Shown here one piece after another: positions 6,193-14,640 of a DNA stretch of 16,956 bases. The stretch spans positions 1 to 16,956 of the forward strand of contig CALDDL010000224.1 in the NCBI GenBank assembly GCA_937936675.1, in the 5' to 3' direction. Source of the stretch: an uncultured bacterium (lineage in GTDB: Bacteria > Bacteroidota > Ignavibacteria > Ignavibacteriales > Melioribacteraceae). Numbering within the stretch: position 1 is the first letter of the stretch; every line of letters begins with the position of its first letter. The notes under the pieces were generated by a model. It made no database searches and was not told the DNA's origin. It worked only from the letters and a program-made list of their open reading frames with translations. A program made the translations under genes and the position numbers.

Positions 6193-9100
6193 TTAGACCT
6201 CATTTTCGTTTCATTAATATTTGCTTTAAGATTTGTTTCTAAAACTTCTAATTGATATCCGCTAAAAGTGGAGTATTCAACTAACTCTTCAATAATTTTA
6301 AGCAGTAAATCCAATTCATTCAAATCGATTAATTGATTTATTTTATATATTTCAAAAAGTTTTTTACTGAAAAGCCAATAAATTAATTCTTCAAAACTTT
6401 CTTTTCGATAATATATTTTACCTTGAAAAATATTTGGTCTCAAGAACTGTTTAACATACTCGTTATCTAACAACTTTATTACTCGTTCTGCAATTATATT
6501 ATTTATAATATTTTTATTTTCTCTAATTTGCGGAAGCTCAAATATATTTTCAAGTTCTTCATTAAGAATATTTATCAATGCAAAATCAGCAACTAAATCA
6601 TAATCACTTTTTCCTGTTTTTTGTAATAATGTCTTAATCGGTTTTTCAATCATTAAGGAATCGATTATAGTATCTTTTTCATTTTCAGGAAGTATTTTAT
6701 TGAGACTGCTAATTAATACCCAGAAAGAATTGATTAGATAATTATCCGGTTCAAGAATATTATTAAAGAACATGACCGAAGAATGAAGCTCGTTATTAAA
6801 ACCATTAAGCTTTTTAGATAATGACTTATCTAATAATTTTTTTATTCCTAAAAATGTAGATAAGTATTCATCAAATAGAGTTTCAAGTTTCTCATCATTT
6901 GATTGTAAACCTAGATGTGATTCCACAGCTTTCAGAAATATAAAATAACCTTCTTTTAGATATTCGATATCATCTGCAGGAAGATTAATTTCTTTAATAT
7001 CAAAAAGATTTTTAATTATTCTATTTCTTTTCTCATTAAAAAATTCCTCAATTGATCTATGAACCGGTTTTAGTATATTTTCTTTTAGTTTAATTTCTAT
7101 GTTATCAACGCCGGTTCCATTAAGTGAGTTAAAAAGATTTTCATATTCACCCTTTTCATCATATACCCCATTGAAATTGAGATATACCCGATATTTAAAA
7201 CCTTCTAGAGAAACATCTAATCCATCTCTATGAAGTTGTGCCCCATTAAATAAATATTCCAATCGAGAAATTGTTTCTGTAACTTTATAGAAAGTTTTAT
7301 AATCATTTTTAATGCCTAAAGCATCCGCTAATGAGGTTGTTATAAGATTTTTATTACTACCTTCGCTTACTAATTTCTTAGTTGAATATTTTATTTTTCC
7401 CGAGGCAGTATCATACTTATTATTGAATAGTATCAGAGCCTTTTCATCCCTAACTGAATTTGTAAAGGCAAAAACATTTTCATTAATATTTCCATAAGGG
7501 TCAAGGAGATCGTAAATCCAGAAATTTTTTATTTCACTGAACAGGTATCTCTTCTTCATCAAGGGGAAAATTTCGTTTTCATGTCGATCGACTAACCATT
7601 GATTAGGCAGCTCGTTATAATATGCACGCTGATATTCCATACCATATTTTTCGGTAAATCCTTCTATTTGCCCATGAGCAAACATAGGTAAACCAGGGAG
7701 AGTAATCATCATTAAACAAACACCAAAATATTTATCATCCGAGCCGAACTGTTTAATTGCAGTCTCTTCATCAGGATTGCTCATAAAATTAACATACCTC
7801 TTAAGAATCTCGGGTTCAAATTCAAGTGTGTTAGTAATCAGATCGCGATATTTGTCGTTTTCTTCTTTCATGAACATGTGCATAAAAGCACTATTATAAA
7901 CTCTATGCATTCCTAAAGAGCGAACAAAATACCCTTCCATTAACCAGAATGCCTCGGCAAGAAGAAGTGTCTCGGGCATTTCTAAATTAATTTTATCCAC
8001 TACTTCTCTCCAAAATTCTTCGGGAAATCTGGAATCGAATTGTTCCTTTGTAAGTGCATGATCTATTCTTGAGGGGATATCACCACCGCTTCCGGGCTCG
8101 GGATACCATAGACGTGAGAAATGCCTTTTCGTCAATGTCATTGCAGCGTCAAAACGAATTATACTAAATCTTTTTGCGACATTGAATATTTTATCAATAA
8201 CCGCTTTACGGACTTCCGCATTCAACATATTCAATTGTGCAGTATCGTTCCATGGCATATTCGTACCATCGTTACCATGATAGATAAAACGAGTTTGACC
8301 GTTTCTTTTATCAATTAATTGAAAGACCACTGCAGCATCTGTCTTGCTCCAGTATCCATCTTCAATTTGAATTACATAATTTGGATCATCTGATAAGTCG
8401 GGACCAGTAAATCTATAATTAGGAAATGGAGATTGATGAGATTGAATAAAGTATTCGGGATGGCTTAATACCCATTTTGAAAATATTCCGGTATGATTAG
8501 GCACCATATCGCTTGCTAATCTAATTCCTCTCTGCTTCGCTCGTTCATTTAAGTTCTGGTAAGCAGCTTCTCCGCCCAAATCAGCAGCAATATCATAATC
8601 AAAAAGCGAATATGCAGAAGATACTGCATCAATATTTCCAAGTATATGTTTTATTTTTTTTGAAGCATTACTTCTCTCCCATATACCTATCAACCATAAT
8701 CCATTAAAATTCCATCTTGCCAGTTGGTCCAATTCTTCATCAGGAATTTCATTAAGCGTCCTTATAGTACGGTTGTATTTTTTTGAAAGTTGATCCAACC
8801 ATACATAGCTATTTTTCGCAATGAGTTTTACATTTGGCATCCAATCCAAATCTGCGGTGAAATTCTCCGGTTCTTCATAATCTTTCCATATATCTTTAGC
8901 ATATTTATAACCAGACTTTCCGAGAACGAGAAACTCATCATAATTTTCTTTGTCATAACTAGGAACTGAAGTTGGTTGAGACCAGGCACCACCTCCACCA
9001 CTTTCTGAATTGCTTCCTAATTGTGATTCTTCTTTTATAAAGTCCTTACTCTTTAATATCCTTATCTTAAGGTTATCGCCGATTATTTCAGTCCAGTTAT

Positions 9101-9770
9101 CTAACATATAATTAAGCTGACTTTCTAAATCTTCTGGGAAGGTGAGCAAAGGTTCTTTTAAGAAACTAAATAGATCTAATTTCTTTGCCCCAATCTTTAC
9201 TTCCTCCTTAAAGAATCCTTCTAAAGTTTGAATAAGTGTGAAATATGAATTTTTATTTGAAAAATAATCTTGATTAAAAAATTCTATAAGTTTTTTATTA
9301 CCGGGATTAATATTGGAAAAATGAAGCAGGATCAATTCTTCTAATGCGATTTCAATATTTGATTTGCTTTCTGTAAAACTATTTAGGTAGTCATAAACTG
9401 AAATTCCATTTTTATATACTGCTTTTGGAGGGAATAATTCACAAAATTCAGAAAGAACCTTAAACACTTCATCTTCATTAAGATTTTTATTTACAGATTG
9501 AATTGCTTTTTTAAAAGCATTAGGATTGAATTTATTTTCATACTCTCTAATCAAGTGATGAAATATCTCGTCAATCAATCCGGCAGCATTAACTAAACCG
9601 GGGCTTAATTGAAGATACGGTTCTCGATGTTTATTAACTTCATATACAAAGTTTCTTACCATATTAAAATCGGCAAAGATAACATTACCTGTAATCGAAA
9701 AAAGCTCATCATTTAGGTGATACTTTTTTCTAATCGATTTAGCGATATGAAATTCAAATTTTAAATTCAT
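6189..9770 (-). CDS. Large cytoplasmic GH13 (alpha-amylase superfamily) enzyme
   Basis: A 1193-residue protein without a signal peptide, probably acting on intracellular alpha-glucan or maltooligosaccharides. From the ATG at 9770: residues 1-245 are a helix-rich domain I cannot assign; 252-272 are a Ser/Gly linker (GGGG at 258-261); about 275-770 hold the GH13 barrel; about 840-1193 are a further, mostly helical region I cannot assign. GH13 region I is DMVPNH (421-426), region II IIRFDA with R539 and nucleophile D541, and region III LLAEAFW with acid E606. Region IV is FMSNPDE (662-668): the third acid D667 is present but the usual His before it is Pro666. All three catalytic acids are therefore intact. 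The ATG is preferred over the TTG at 9773 because GGAGG sits five bases from the ATG. It is first in the operon with pntAA-pntAB-pntB. Hydrolase versus transferase activity cannot be decided from sequence. Confidence 0.9.
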   Translation of the reverse strand: MNLKFEFHIAKSIRKKYHLNDELFSITGNVIFADFNMVRNFVYEVNKHREPYLQLSPGLVNAAGLIDEIFHHLIREYENKFNPNAFKKAIQSVNKNLNEDEVFKVLSEFCELFPPKAVYKNGISVYDYLNSFTESKSNIEIALEELILLHFSNINPGNKKLIEFFNQDYFSNKNSYFTLIQTLEGFFKEEVKIGAKKLDLFSFLKEPLLTFPEDLESQLNYMLDNWTEIIGDNLKIRILKSKDFIKEESQLGSNSESGGGGAWSQPTSVPSYDKENYDEFLVLGKSGYKYAKDIWKDYEEPENFTADLDWMPNVKLIAKNSYVWLDQLSKKYNRTIRTLNEIPDEELDQLARWNFNGLWLIGIWERSNASKKIKHILGNIDAVSSAYSLFDYDIAADLGGEAAYQNLNERAKQRGIRLASDMVPNHTGIFSKWVLSHPEYFIQSHQSPFPNYRFTGPDLSDDPNYVIQIEDGYWSKTDAAVVFQLIDKRNGQTRFIYHGNDGTNMPWNDTAQLNMLNAEVRKAVIDKIFNVAKRFSIIRFDAAMTLTKRHFSRLWYPEPGSGGDIPSRIDHALTKEQFDSRFPEEFWREVVDKINLEMPETLLLAEAFWLMEGYFVRSLGMHRVYNSAFMHMFMKEENDKYRDLITNTLEFEPEILKRYVNFMSNPDEETAIKQFGSDDKYFGVCLMMITLPGLPMFAHGQIEGFTEKYGMEYQRAYYNELPNQWLVDRHENEIFPLMKKRYLFSEIKNFWIYDLLDPYGNINENVFAFTNSVRDEKALILFNNKYDTASGKIKYSTKKLVSEGSNKNLITTSLADALGIKNDYKTFYKVTETISRLEYLFNGAQLHRDGLDVSLEGFKYRVYLNFNGVYDEKGEYENLFNSLNGTGVDNIEIKLKENILKPVHRSIEEFFNEKRNRIIKNLFDIKEINLPADDIEYLKEGYFIFLKAVESHLGLQSNDEKLETLFDEYLSTFLGIKKLLDKSLSKKLNGFNNELHSSVMFFNNILEPDNYLINSFWVLISSLNKILPENEKDTIIDSLMIEKPIKTLLQKTGKSDYDLVADFALINILNEELENIFELPQIRENKNIINNIIAERVIKLLDNEYVKQFLRPNIFQGKIYYRKESFEELIYWLFSKKLFEIYKINQLIDLNELDLLLKIIEELVEYSTFSGYQLEVLETNLKANINETKMRSK

Positions 9771-9775
9771 CAAAT

Positions 9776-9780
9776 CCTCC
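9776..9780 (-). promoter_or_regulatory. GGAGG ribosome-binding site that fixes the GH13 start
   Basis: Read on the minus strand, GGAGG is followed by ATTTG and then the ATG at 9770, an ideal five-base spacing. The in-frame TTG at 9773 would be only two bases away, so the ATG is the likelier start. Confidence 0.8.
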
Positions 9781-9800
9781 GAAAGGAAATTCCAACTAAA

Positions 9801-9829
9801 ATAATCAATTACATCTATATAGATAGCAA
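9801..9829 (-). promoter_or_regulatory. Candidate promoter of the GH13-pnt operon with palindrome
   Basis: On the minus strand, TTGCTA (9824-9829) and GATTAT (9801-9806) are 17 bases apart, each matching four of six sigma70 consensus positions. The predicted start would give a leader of about 25 bases. The spacer contains the perfect 12-bp palindrome ATCTATATAGAT (9813-9824), which could be an operator but may be chance in AT-rich DNA. Confidence 0.35.
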
Positions 9830-9872
9830 AAATAATACATATTCTAAACTTAATTTTATATTTCTTATAAAA

Positions 9873-9901
9873 TTGATAAAAAAGCGTTATTAGGTTATAT
9901 T
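9873..9901 (+). promoter_or_regulatory. Promoter for mutS-aroF-tyrA, sigma70-like
   Basis: TTGATA (9873-9878) and TATATT (9896-9901) are separated by exactly 17 bases, matching four of six and five of six consensus positions. Transcription would start near 9908, about 18 bases before the mutS ATG. It is the best promoter candidate in the window and faces away from the GH13-pnt promoter. Confidence 0.55.
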
Positions 9902-9925
9902 CAAAGATTAAAAAAAATTAAGAAG

Positions 9926-12529
9926 ATGATAACCACTCCATTAATGACGCAGTATTATAAAATTAAGCAAGAGAACCCTGATATGCTTCTTTTATTCAGA
10001 GTCGGGGATTTTTTTGAAACATTTGATGAAGATGCCAAATTGGCATCGAAAATATTAGGAATAACACTTACTAAAAGGTCTCATGGTGCGGCTAATGATG
10101 TTCCGCTTGCAGGTTTCCCGCATCATGCAATTGATACGTATCTCCCAAAACTAGTAAGAAGCGGACTTAGAGTGGCAATCTGCGAACAGACTGAGAACCC
10201 GAAATTCGCTAAAGGAATTGTTAAACGTGAAGTTGTGGAAATTGTTACTCCCGGAGTTACATTCTCAGATAAATTATTAGATAATAAAAAAAATAATTAT
10301 CTATTCTCGGTTGCTTTTGATGAAGAACGAGTTGGGATTGCAATCTGTGATGTATCGACAGGCGAATTTCTTACTTTTGAAACCGATACAAGACATTTAT
10401 TAGAGCAGTTGCTAAATTTTTTCCCTGCCGAAATAGTTACCAATAAAAAGAATAGAGAATATTTAGAAAACTTAGTAAAAAAATCACTTCCAACAATCCG
10501 CATTTCGAGATTAGATGATTGGATATATAATCGTGATTTCACTTATGAATTATTGACAAATCATTTTCAGACAAAAAATTTGAAAGGATTTGGAATCGAA
10601 GAAAAAGAACTCGAGATTATCTCTTCAGGTGCTGCACTTTTTTACCTAAAAGAAACTCAGAAAAATTCACTTTCTCATATAAGCACAATTTCTGAATATA
10701 ACTCTTCTGAATTTATGGTCCTAGATATTGCAACAATGAGAAATCTTGAAATAATCTATAGCTCACAGGATGGGTCTAAAGAAGGGACATTAATAAATGT
10801 GCTAGACTTTACTAAGACTTCTATGGGAGGAAGATTATTCAAGAAATGGTTAATTAAACCCCTTCTAAAACTAGATAAGATTAATCTAAGACTAAATTCA
10901 GTAGAAGAATTGGTTAACAATAAAAAATTGCGAACAAATATTCAAAACGAATTAAACGAGATAGATGATTTTGAACGGTTAATTTCCAAGATATGTACCG
11001 GAAGAGCTAATCCAAAGGATTTAATCAATTTAAAAATTTCACTCAAAAAAATTCCATTGATAAAACAATTATTGGATCAAGCAGAGACGGAACTATTAAA
11101 AAAAATCAATGAAAACCTTCTTGTACTAGAAAATACTATACAATTAATTGAGGAATCGATAAATGATGATGCTCCGCTTGCAATATCTGATGGCGGCGTA
11201 ATTAAGAAAAGTTATAATAGTGAATTAGATGAACTAAGAGAAATAGCTCATAACAGTAAAAATTTCATAGCTAACCTTCAGTCTCAGGAAAGAGAACGAA
11301 CAAAGATTAATTCATTGAAAATCTCTTATAATCGAGTATTTGGTTATTATATCGATATAAGCAATGCTCATAAAGAAAAAGTGCCTGATGATTATATAAG
11401 AAAGCAAACACTAGTAAATTCAGAACGCTATATTACACCTGTATTAAAGGAGTATGAGGAAAAAATATTAACAGCTGAAGACAAAATTATTGATATAGAA
11501 TCAGAGATATTTAACAAGATAAGAACCGAAGTAGCTAAGCAGAGTAATAATATCCAAAATGACAGCAGACACATAGCAATCTTGGATTGCATTCAATCAC
11601 TCTCGCAAGCTTCTGAGGAATTTAATTATACAAAACCCAAACTGAGTTCTGACGGTAAAATAGAAATAAAAGATGGACGACATCCGGTTGTTGAAAGAAT
11701 TTTACCTCCGGGAACTAAATTTACACCTAATGATGTTATCCTCACAAATGATGATACACAAATAATTATTATTACCGGACCAAATATGTCGGGTAAATCA
11801 GTTTTCTTAAGACAGGTTGGATTAATAGTTTTAATGGCACAGATCGGTTCTTATGTCCCGGCTAAAGAGGCTGAAATTGGAATTGTTGATAGAATATTTA
11901 CGCGTGTAGGTGCAAACGATAATATGGCTGCCGGTGAAAGTACTTTTTTAGTAGAAATGCAAGAAGCAGCAAACATCCTTAATAATGCCACAAATAAAAG
12001 TTTAATTTTGTTAGATGAAGTAGGAAGAGGAACAAGTACTTTTGATGGGATTTCAATTGCATGGGCAATTACAGAATATCTTCACGAGAATCCTTATCAA
12101 GCCGCTAAAACATTGTTTGCTACTCATTATCATGAATTAAATGAAATGGCAGAAATTTTTGAAAGAATAAAGAATTTTAGAGTTGATGTGAGAGAAATCG
12201 AAGATAAAGTAATATTTTTACATAAGGTAAAACCGGGAGGAGCAGATTTTAGTTATGGTATTCAAGTGGCTCAGATGGCAGGTCTCCCGACTTTCGTTAC
12301 TAATCGCGCCAAAGAAATTCTGATTAATTTAGAAAGCAAAGAATTAACTCCTTATGAGACTAAGCAGTTATTACATAATAAGAGAAAATCTAAAGATGAA
12401 AACCAATTAAGTCTCTTTGAAATTAAAGATGATGAATTAAGAACAGAATTATCCGGTATCGATATAGACGGTCTTACCCCTATTGATGCATTAAACAAAC
12501 TAAATGAATTGAAGAAAAAATTAAAATAA
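9926..12529 (+). CDS. mutS: DNA mismatch repair protein MutS
   Basis: An 867-residue, full-length MutS1. It recognises mismatches and small loops and signals repair through MutL. Domain I carries the mismatch-reading F-x-E motif in GDFFETF (F29, E31). Connector and lever/core domains follow (SMGGRLFKKWLIKPL near 300), then the clamp and lever return (TLVNSERYITP near 500). The ATPase has Walker A GPNMSGKS at 618-625, Walker B LLDEVGRG with D697-E698, and FATHYHELNEM shortly after. The C-terminus (TPIDALNKLNELKK) is the usual MutS tail. The ATG at 9926 has only a weak AAGAAG site, but it matches the family N-terminus (TP-M-QYYKIK). It is probably first in an operon with aroF and tyrA; the link to aromatic synthesis looks incidental. 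Confidence 0.98.
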   Translation: MITTPLMTQYYKIKQENPDMLLLFRVGDFFETFDEDAKLASKILGITLTKRSHGAANDVPLAGFPHHAIDTYLPKLVRSGLRVAICEQTENPKFAKGIVKREVVEIVTPGVTFSDKLLDNKKNNYLFSVAFDEERVGIAICDVSTGEFLTFETDTRHLLEQLLNFFPAEIVTNKKNREYLENLVKKSLPTIRISRLDDWIYNRDFTYELLTNHFQTKNLKGFGIEEKELEIISSGAALFYLKETQKNSLSHISTISEYNSSEFMVLDIATMRNLEIIYSSQDGSKEGTLINVLDFTKTSMGGRLFKKWLIKPLLKLDKINLRLNSVEELVNNKKLRTNIQNELNEIDDFERLISKICTGRANPKDLINLKISLKKIPLIKQLLDQAETELLKKINENLLVLENTIQLIEESINDDAPLAISDGGVIKKSYNSELDELREIAHNSKNFIANLQSQERERTKINSLKISYNRVFGYYIDISNAHKEKVPDDYIRKQTLVNSERYITPVLKEYEEKILTAEDKIIDIESEIFNKIRTEVAKQSNNIQNDSRHIAILDCIQSLSQASEEFNYTKPKLSSDGKIEIKDGRHPVVERILPPGTKFTPNDVILTNDDTQIIIITGPNMSGKSVFLRQVGLIVLMAQIGSYVPAKEAEIGIVDRIFTRVGANDNMAAGESTFLVEMQEAANILNNATNKSLILLDEVGRGTSTFDGISIAWAITEYLHENPYQAAKTLFATHYHELNEMAEIFERIKNFRVDVREIEDKVIFLHKVKPGGADFSYGIQVAQMAGLPTFVTNRAKEILINLESKELTPYETKQLLHNKRKSKDENQLSLFEIKDDELRTELSGIDIDGLTPIDALNKLNELKKKLK

Positions 12530-12545
12530 ATAATCGGAGTGTGAA

Positions 12546-13559
12546 GTGATAGTAATATTAGAAAATCATATAACAGAAGAGAATACCGAGAGGATTGTAA
12601 AAACATTAGAATCTTTCGGATTCCAAATACATAAATCTGTCGGAGTGGAAAGAACTATTCTTGGCGCAGTTGGAGTTAAACCGAATTTTGATACTAGAAC
12701 GATAAAAGTAATGGAAGGCGTTGCTGATGTATATAGAATAACTACTCCTTATAAACTTGCAGGAAGAGATTTCCATGAAGAAAATACCATCATAAATTAT
12801 AAAGGTGTAGAGATTGGTGGCAATAAAATTGTAATGATGTCGGGACCATGCTCAGTAGAAAGTGAAGACCAAATAAATCGATTAGCAGAAGTAGTATCAA
12901 AATCCGGAGCTCAAATATTGCGTGGCGGAGCGTTCAAACCAAGAACATCTCCTTATTCATTTCAAGGTCTTGGAGAAGAAGGATTACAATTAATGCGCAA
13001 GGCAGCGGATAATAATAATTTATTGGTCGTAACCGAGGTTATGCAAAATGATCAAATAGACTTGATTTATAAATACACGGATATTTTTCAAGTCGGCGCG
13101 CGAAATATGCAAAATTTCGCAATGCTAAAAGAATTAGGAAAAGTGAATAAACCGATTCTTCTTAAAAGAGGAATTGCTGCTACAATAGAAGAGCTATTAA
13201 TGGCGGCTGAATATATTTTGTCAAGCGGCAATCCTGATGTAATCTTATGTGAAAGAGGAATAAGGACATTTGAAAGCTATACTCGGAACACTTTTGATCT
13301 TTCTGCAATACCTGTAATTCATAAAAAGAGCCATTTACCAATAATAGCCGATCCATCTCATGCGACCGGATTAAGAGATCAAGTTCCTTCAATGGCTAGA
13401 GCTGCAGTGGCTGCAGGAGCTGATGGATTAATGATCGAAATCCATGATGAACCTGAGAAAGCTCTTTCTGATGGACCTCAAGCTCTTCTACCTGTTAATT
13501 ACTTGCAGCTTATAAATGAACTTCAACTTATTGCTAAGGCAATCGGCAGGACTTTATAA
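12546..13559 (+). CDS. aroF: 3-deoxy-7-phosphoheptulonate (DAHP) synthase, Thermotoga-type
   Basis: A 337-residue enzyme condensing phosphoenolpyruvate and erythrose 4-phosphate, the first step of the shikimate pathway. Residues 1-70 form the ferredoxin-like regulatory domain seen in Thermotoga maritima DAHP synthase, where it binds tyrosine; the rest is the barrel. The metal ligands fall at the same numbers as I recall for T. maritima: C102 (GPCSVE), H272 (DPSHATG), E298 (IEIHDEPEK) and D309 (LSDG). Other signatures are LRGGAFKPRTSPYSFQGLG (125-143) and CERGIRTFE (235-243). It starts with GTG at 12546, with GGAG six bases upstream; the regulatory domain begins immediately (IVILENHIT). It lies 16 bases after mutS and directly before tyrA. 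Feedback by tyrosine is inferred from the domain. Confidence 0.97.
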   Translation: MIVILENHITEENTERIVKTLESFGFQIHKSVGVERTILGAVGVKPNFDTRTIKVMEGVADVYRITTPYKLAGRDFHEENTIINYKGVEIGGNKIVMMSGPCSVESEDQINRLAEVVSKSGAQILRGGAFKPRTSPYSFQGLGEEGLQLMRKAADNNNLLVVTEVMQNDQIDLIYKYTDIFQVGARNMQNFAMLKELGKVNKPILLKRGIAATIEELLMAAEYILSSGNPDVILCERGIRTFESYTRNTFDLSAIPVIHKKSHLPIIADPSHATGLRDQVPSMARAAVAAGADGLMIEIHDEPEKALSDGPQALLPVNYLQLINELQLIAKAIGRTL

Positions 13560-13560
13560 A

Positions 13561-14640
13561 TTGGTAATAAAATCTGTTTCCATTATTGGACTTGGCTTAA
13601 TTGGCGGATCATTAGCAAAAGGATTTAAAGAGTATTTCCCTGATATAAAAATATCTGCATTTGATTTACCTGAAACCCTTGATACCGCAATAAATCAAGA
13701 GGTAATTCATACTAAATTAATTGATCCATTTGATTCATTAAAAAGCGATTTAATTATAATCGCATCCCCAGTCGATCATGCATTAAATATTTTTGAATTA
13801 CTTGTTCCTTTTTTAAGTAAGAAACAGATAATTACCGATGTTTGCGGAATTAAAGAACCATTCGAAAAAATATGGAAAGAGAAATCGGTGAATGGTATTT
13901 ATATCGGGACTCATCCAATGACAGGGAAAGAAAAAGGAGGATATAATAATTCGGACTTACTGCTTTTTCAAAATTCTGTATTTATTTTTTCTAATTTATT
14001 TAAAAATCGTAATGCCATAAAAGAACTCGCTAAGTTTTATACCTCCTTCGGAGCAAGAATTACTTTCTTAAGTGCAAAACTTCATGATGAGATTATTGCT
14101 TATGTAAGTCATCTACCTCAATTAATTTCGGTAGCACTCGTAAACAGTATATCAAAGAAAAAAGATGGGAAAGAGTTTATAGATTTTGCGGCAGGTGGTT
14201 TTAAGGATATGACCCGCATTGCTTCAAGTAATTTTAATGTTTGGGAGCCGATTCTTTATTCTAATAAATCCAATATAATTAAATCACTCCGAACAATAGA
14301 AAAACAGATTCAGAAAATAATTACTAATCTTGATTCCGGAAATACGAAAAAAATCGGTAATGATTTTTTAAAATCAAAAAAAACTCGGAACAAAATACCA
14401 CAGAATTTTAAAGGATTCTTATCCCCTCTTTATGAATTAAATTTATTGGTAGAAGATAAACCGGGTGTATTAAGTTATATAACGACTTCAATGTACAAAG
14501 CGAATATAAATATCAAGGACATTGAGCTTATAAAAATAAGAGAAGGATTTGGTGGTACATTTAGATTATCATTTGAATCTGCTTCAGACGTGGAACGCGC
14601 AGCAAAAATTCTAAAAAAGATAACTATCAGGAATAAATAG
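13561..14640 (+). CDS. tyrA: Prephenate dehydrogenase with C-terminal ACT domain
   Basis: A 359-residue protein from a TTG at 13561. It oxidatively decarboxylates prephenate to 4-hydroxyphenylpyruvate in tyrosine synthesis. It has an N-terminal NAD-binding GLGLIGGS (10-17), an acidic residue after the second strand (D35), GTHPMTGKEKGGY (116-128) with the substrate-site His118, HDEIIAYVSHLPQ with H184, and DMTR with R219. Residues about 292-355 are an ACT domain (LVEDKPGVLSYITTSMYKANINIKDIEL), probable site of tyrosine inhibition. No chorismate mutase domain is present. TTG is chosen because homologues begin two to four residues before the GxGxxG strand, and AGGA lies nine bases ahead. An ATG at 13516 would add 15 residues, overlap aroF by 44 bases and lacks a clear ribosome site. 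The 3-prime end overlaps the opposing gene by 14 bases. Confidence 0.93.
   Translation: MVIKSVSIIGLGLIGGSLAKGFKEYFPDIKISAFDLPETLDTAINQEVIHTKLIDPFDSLKSDLIIIASPVDHALNIFELLVPFLSKKQIITDVCGIKEPFEKIWKEKSVNGIYIGTHPMTGKEKGGYNNSDLLLFQNSVFIFSNLFKNRNAIKELAKFYTSFGARITFLSAKLHDEIIAYVSHLPQLISVALVNSISKKKDGKEFIDFAAGGFKDMTRIASSNFNVWEPILYSNKSNIIKSLRTIEKQIQKIITNLDSGNTKKIGNDFLKSKKTRNKIPQNFKGFLSPLYELNLLVEDKPGVLSYITTSMYKANINIKDIELIKIREGFGGTFRLSFESASDVERAAKILKKITIRNK

Noticed and set aside
9771..9773. TTG at 9773 as the GH13 start
   Set aside because: Only two bases from GGAGG; the ATG directly after it has ideal spacing.
12352..12606. 84-codon minus-strand open frame spanning the mutS-aroF junction
   Set aside because: Antisense to two conserved genes, rich in Leu/Ser/Phe typical of shadow translation, no start signal.
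13516..13560. ATG at 13516 as the tyrA start
   Set aside because: It would add 15 residues not expected in the family and overlap aroF by 44 bases, without a clear ribosome site. The TTG at 13561 has AGGA and the expected N-terminus.
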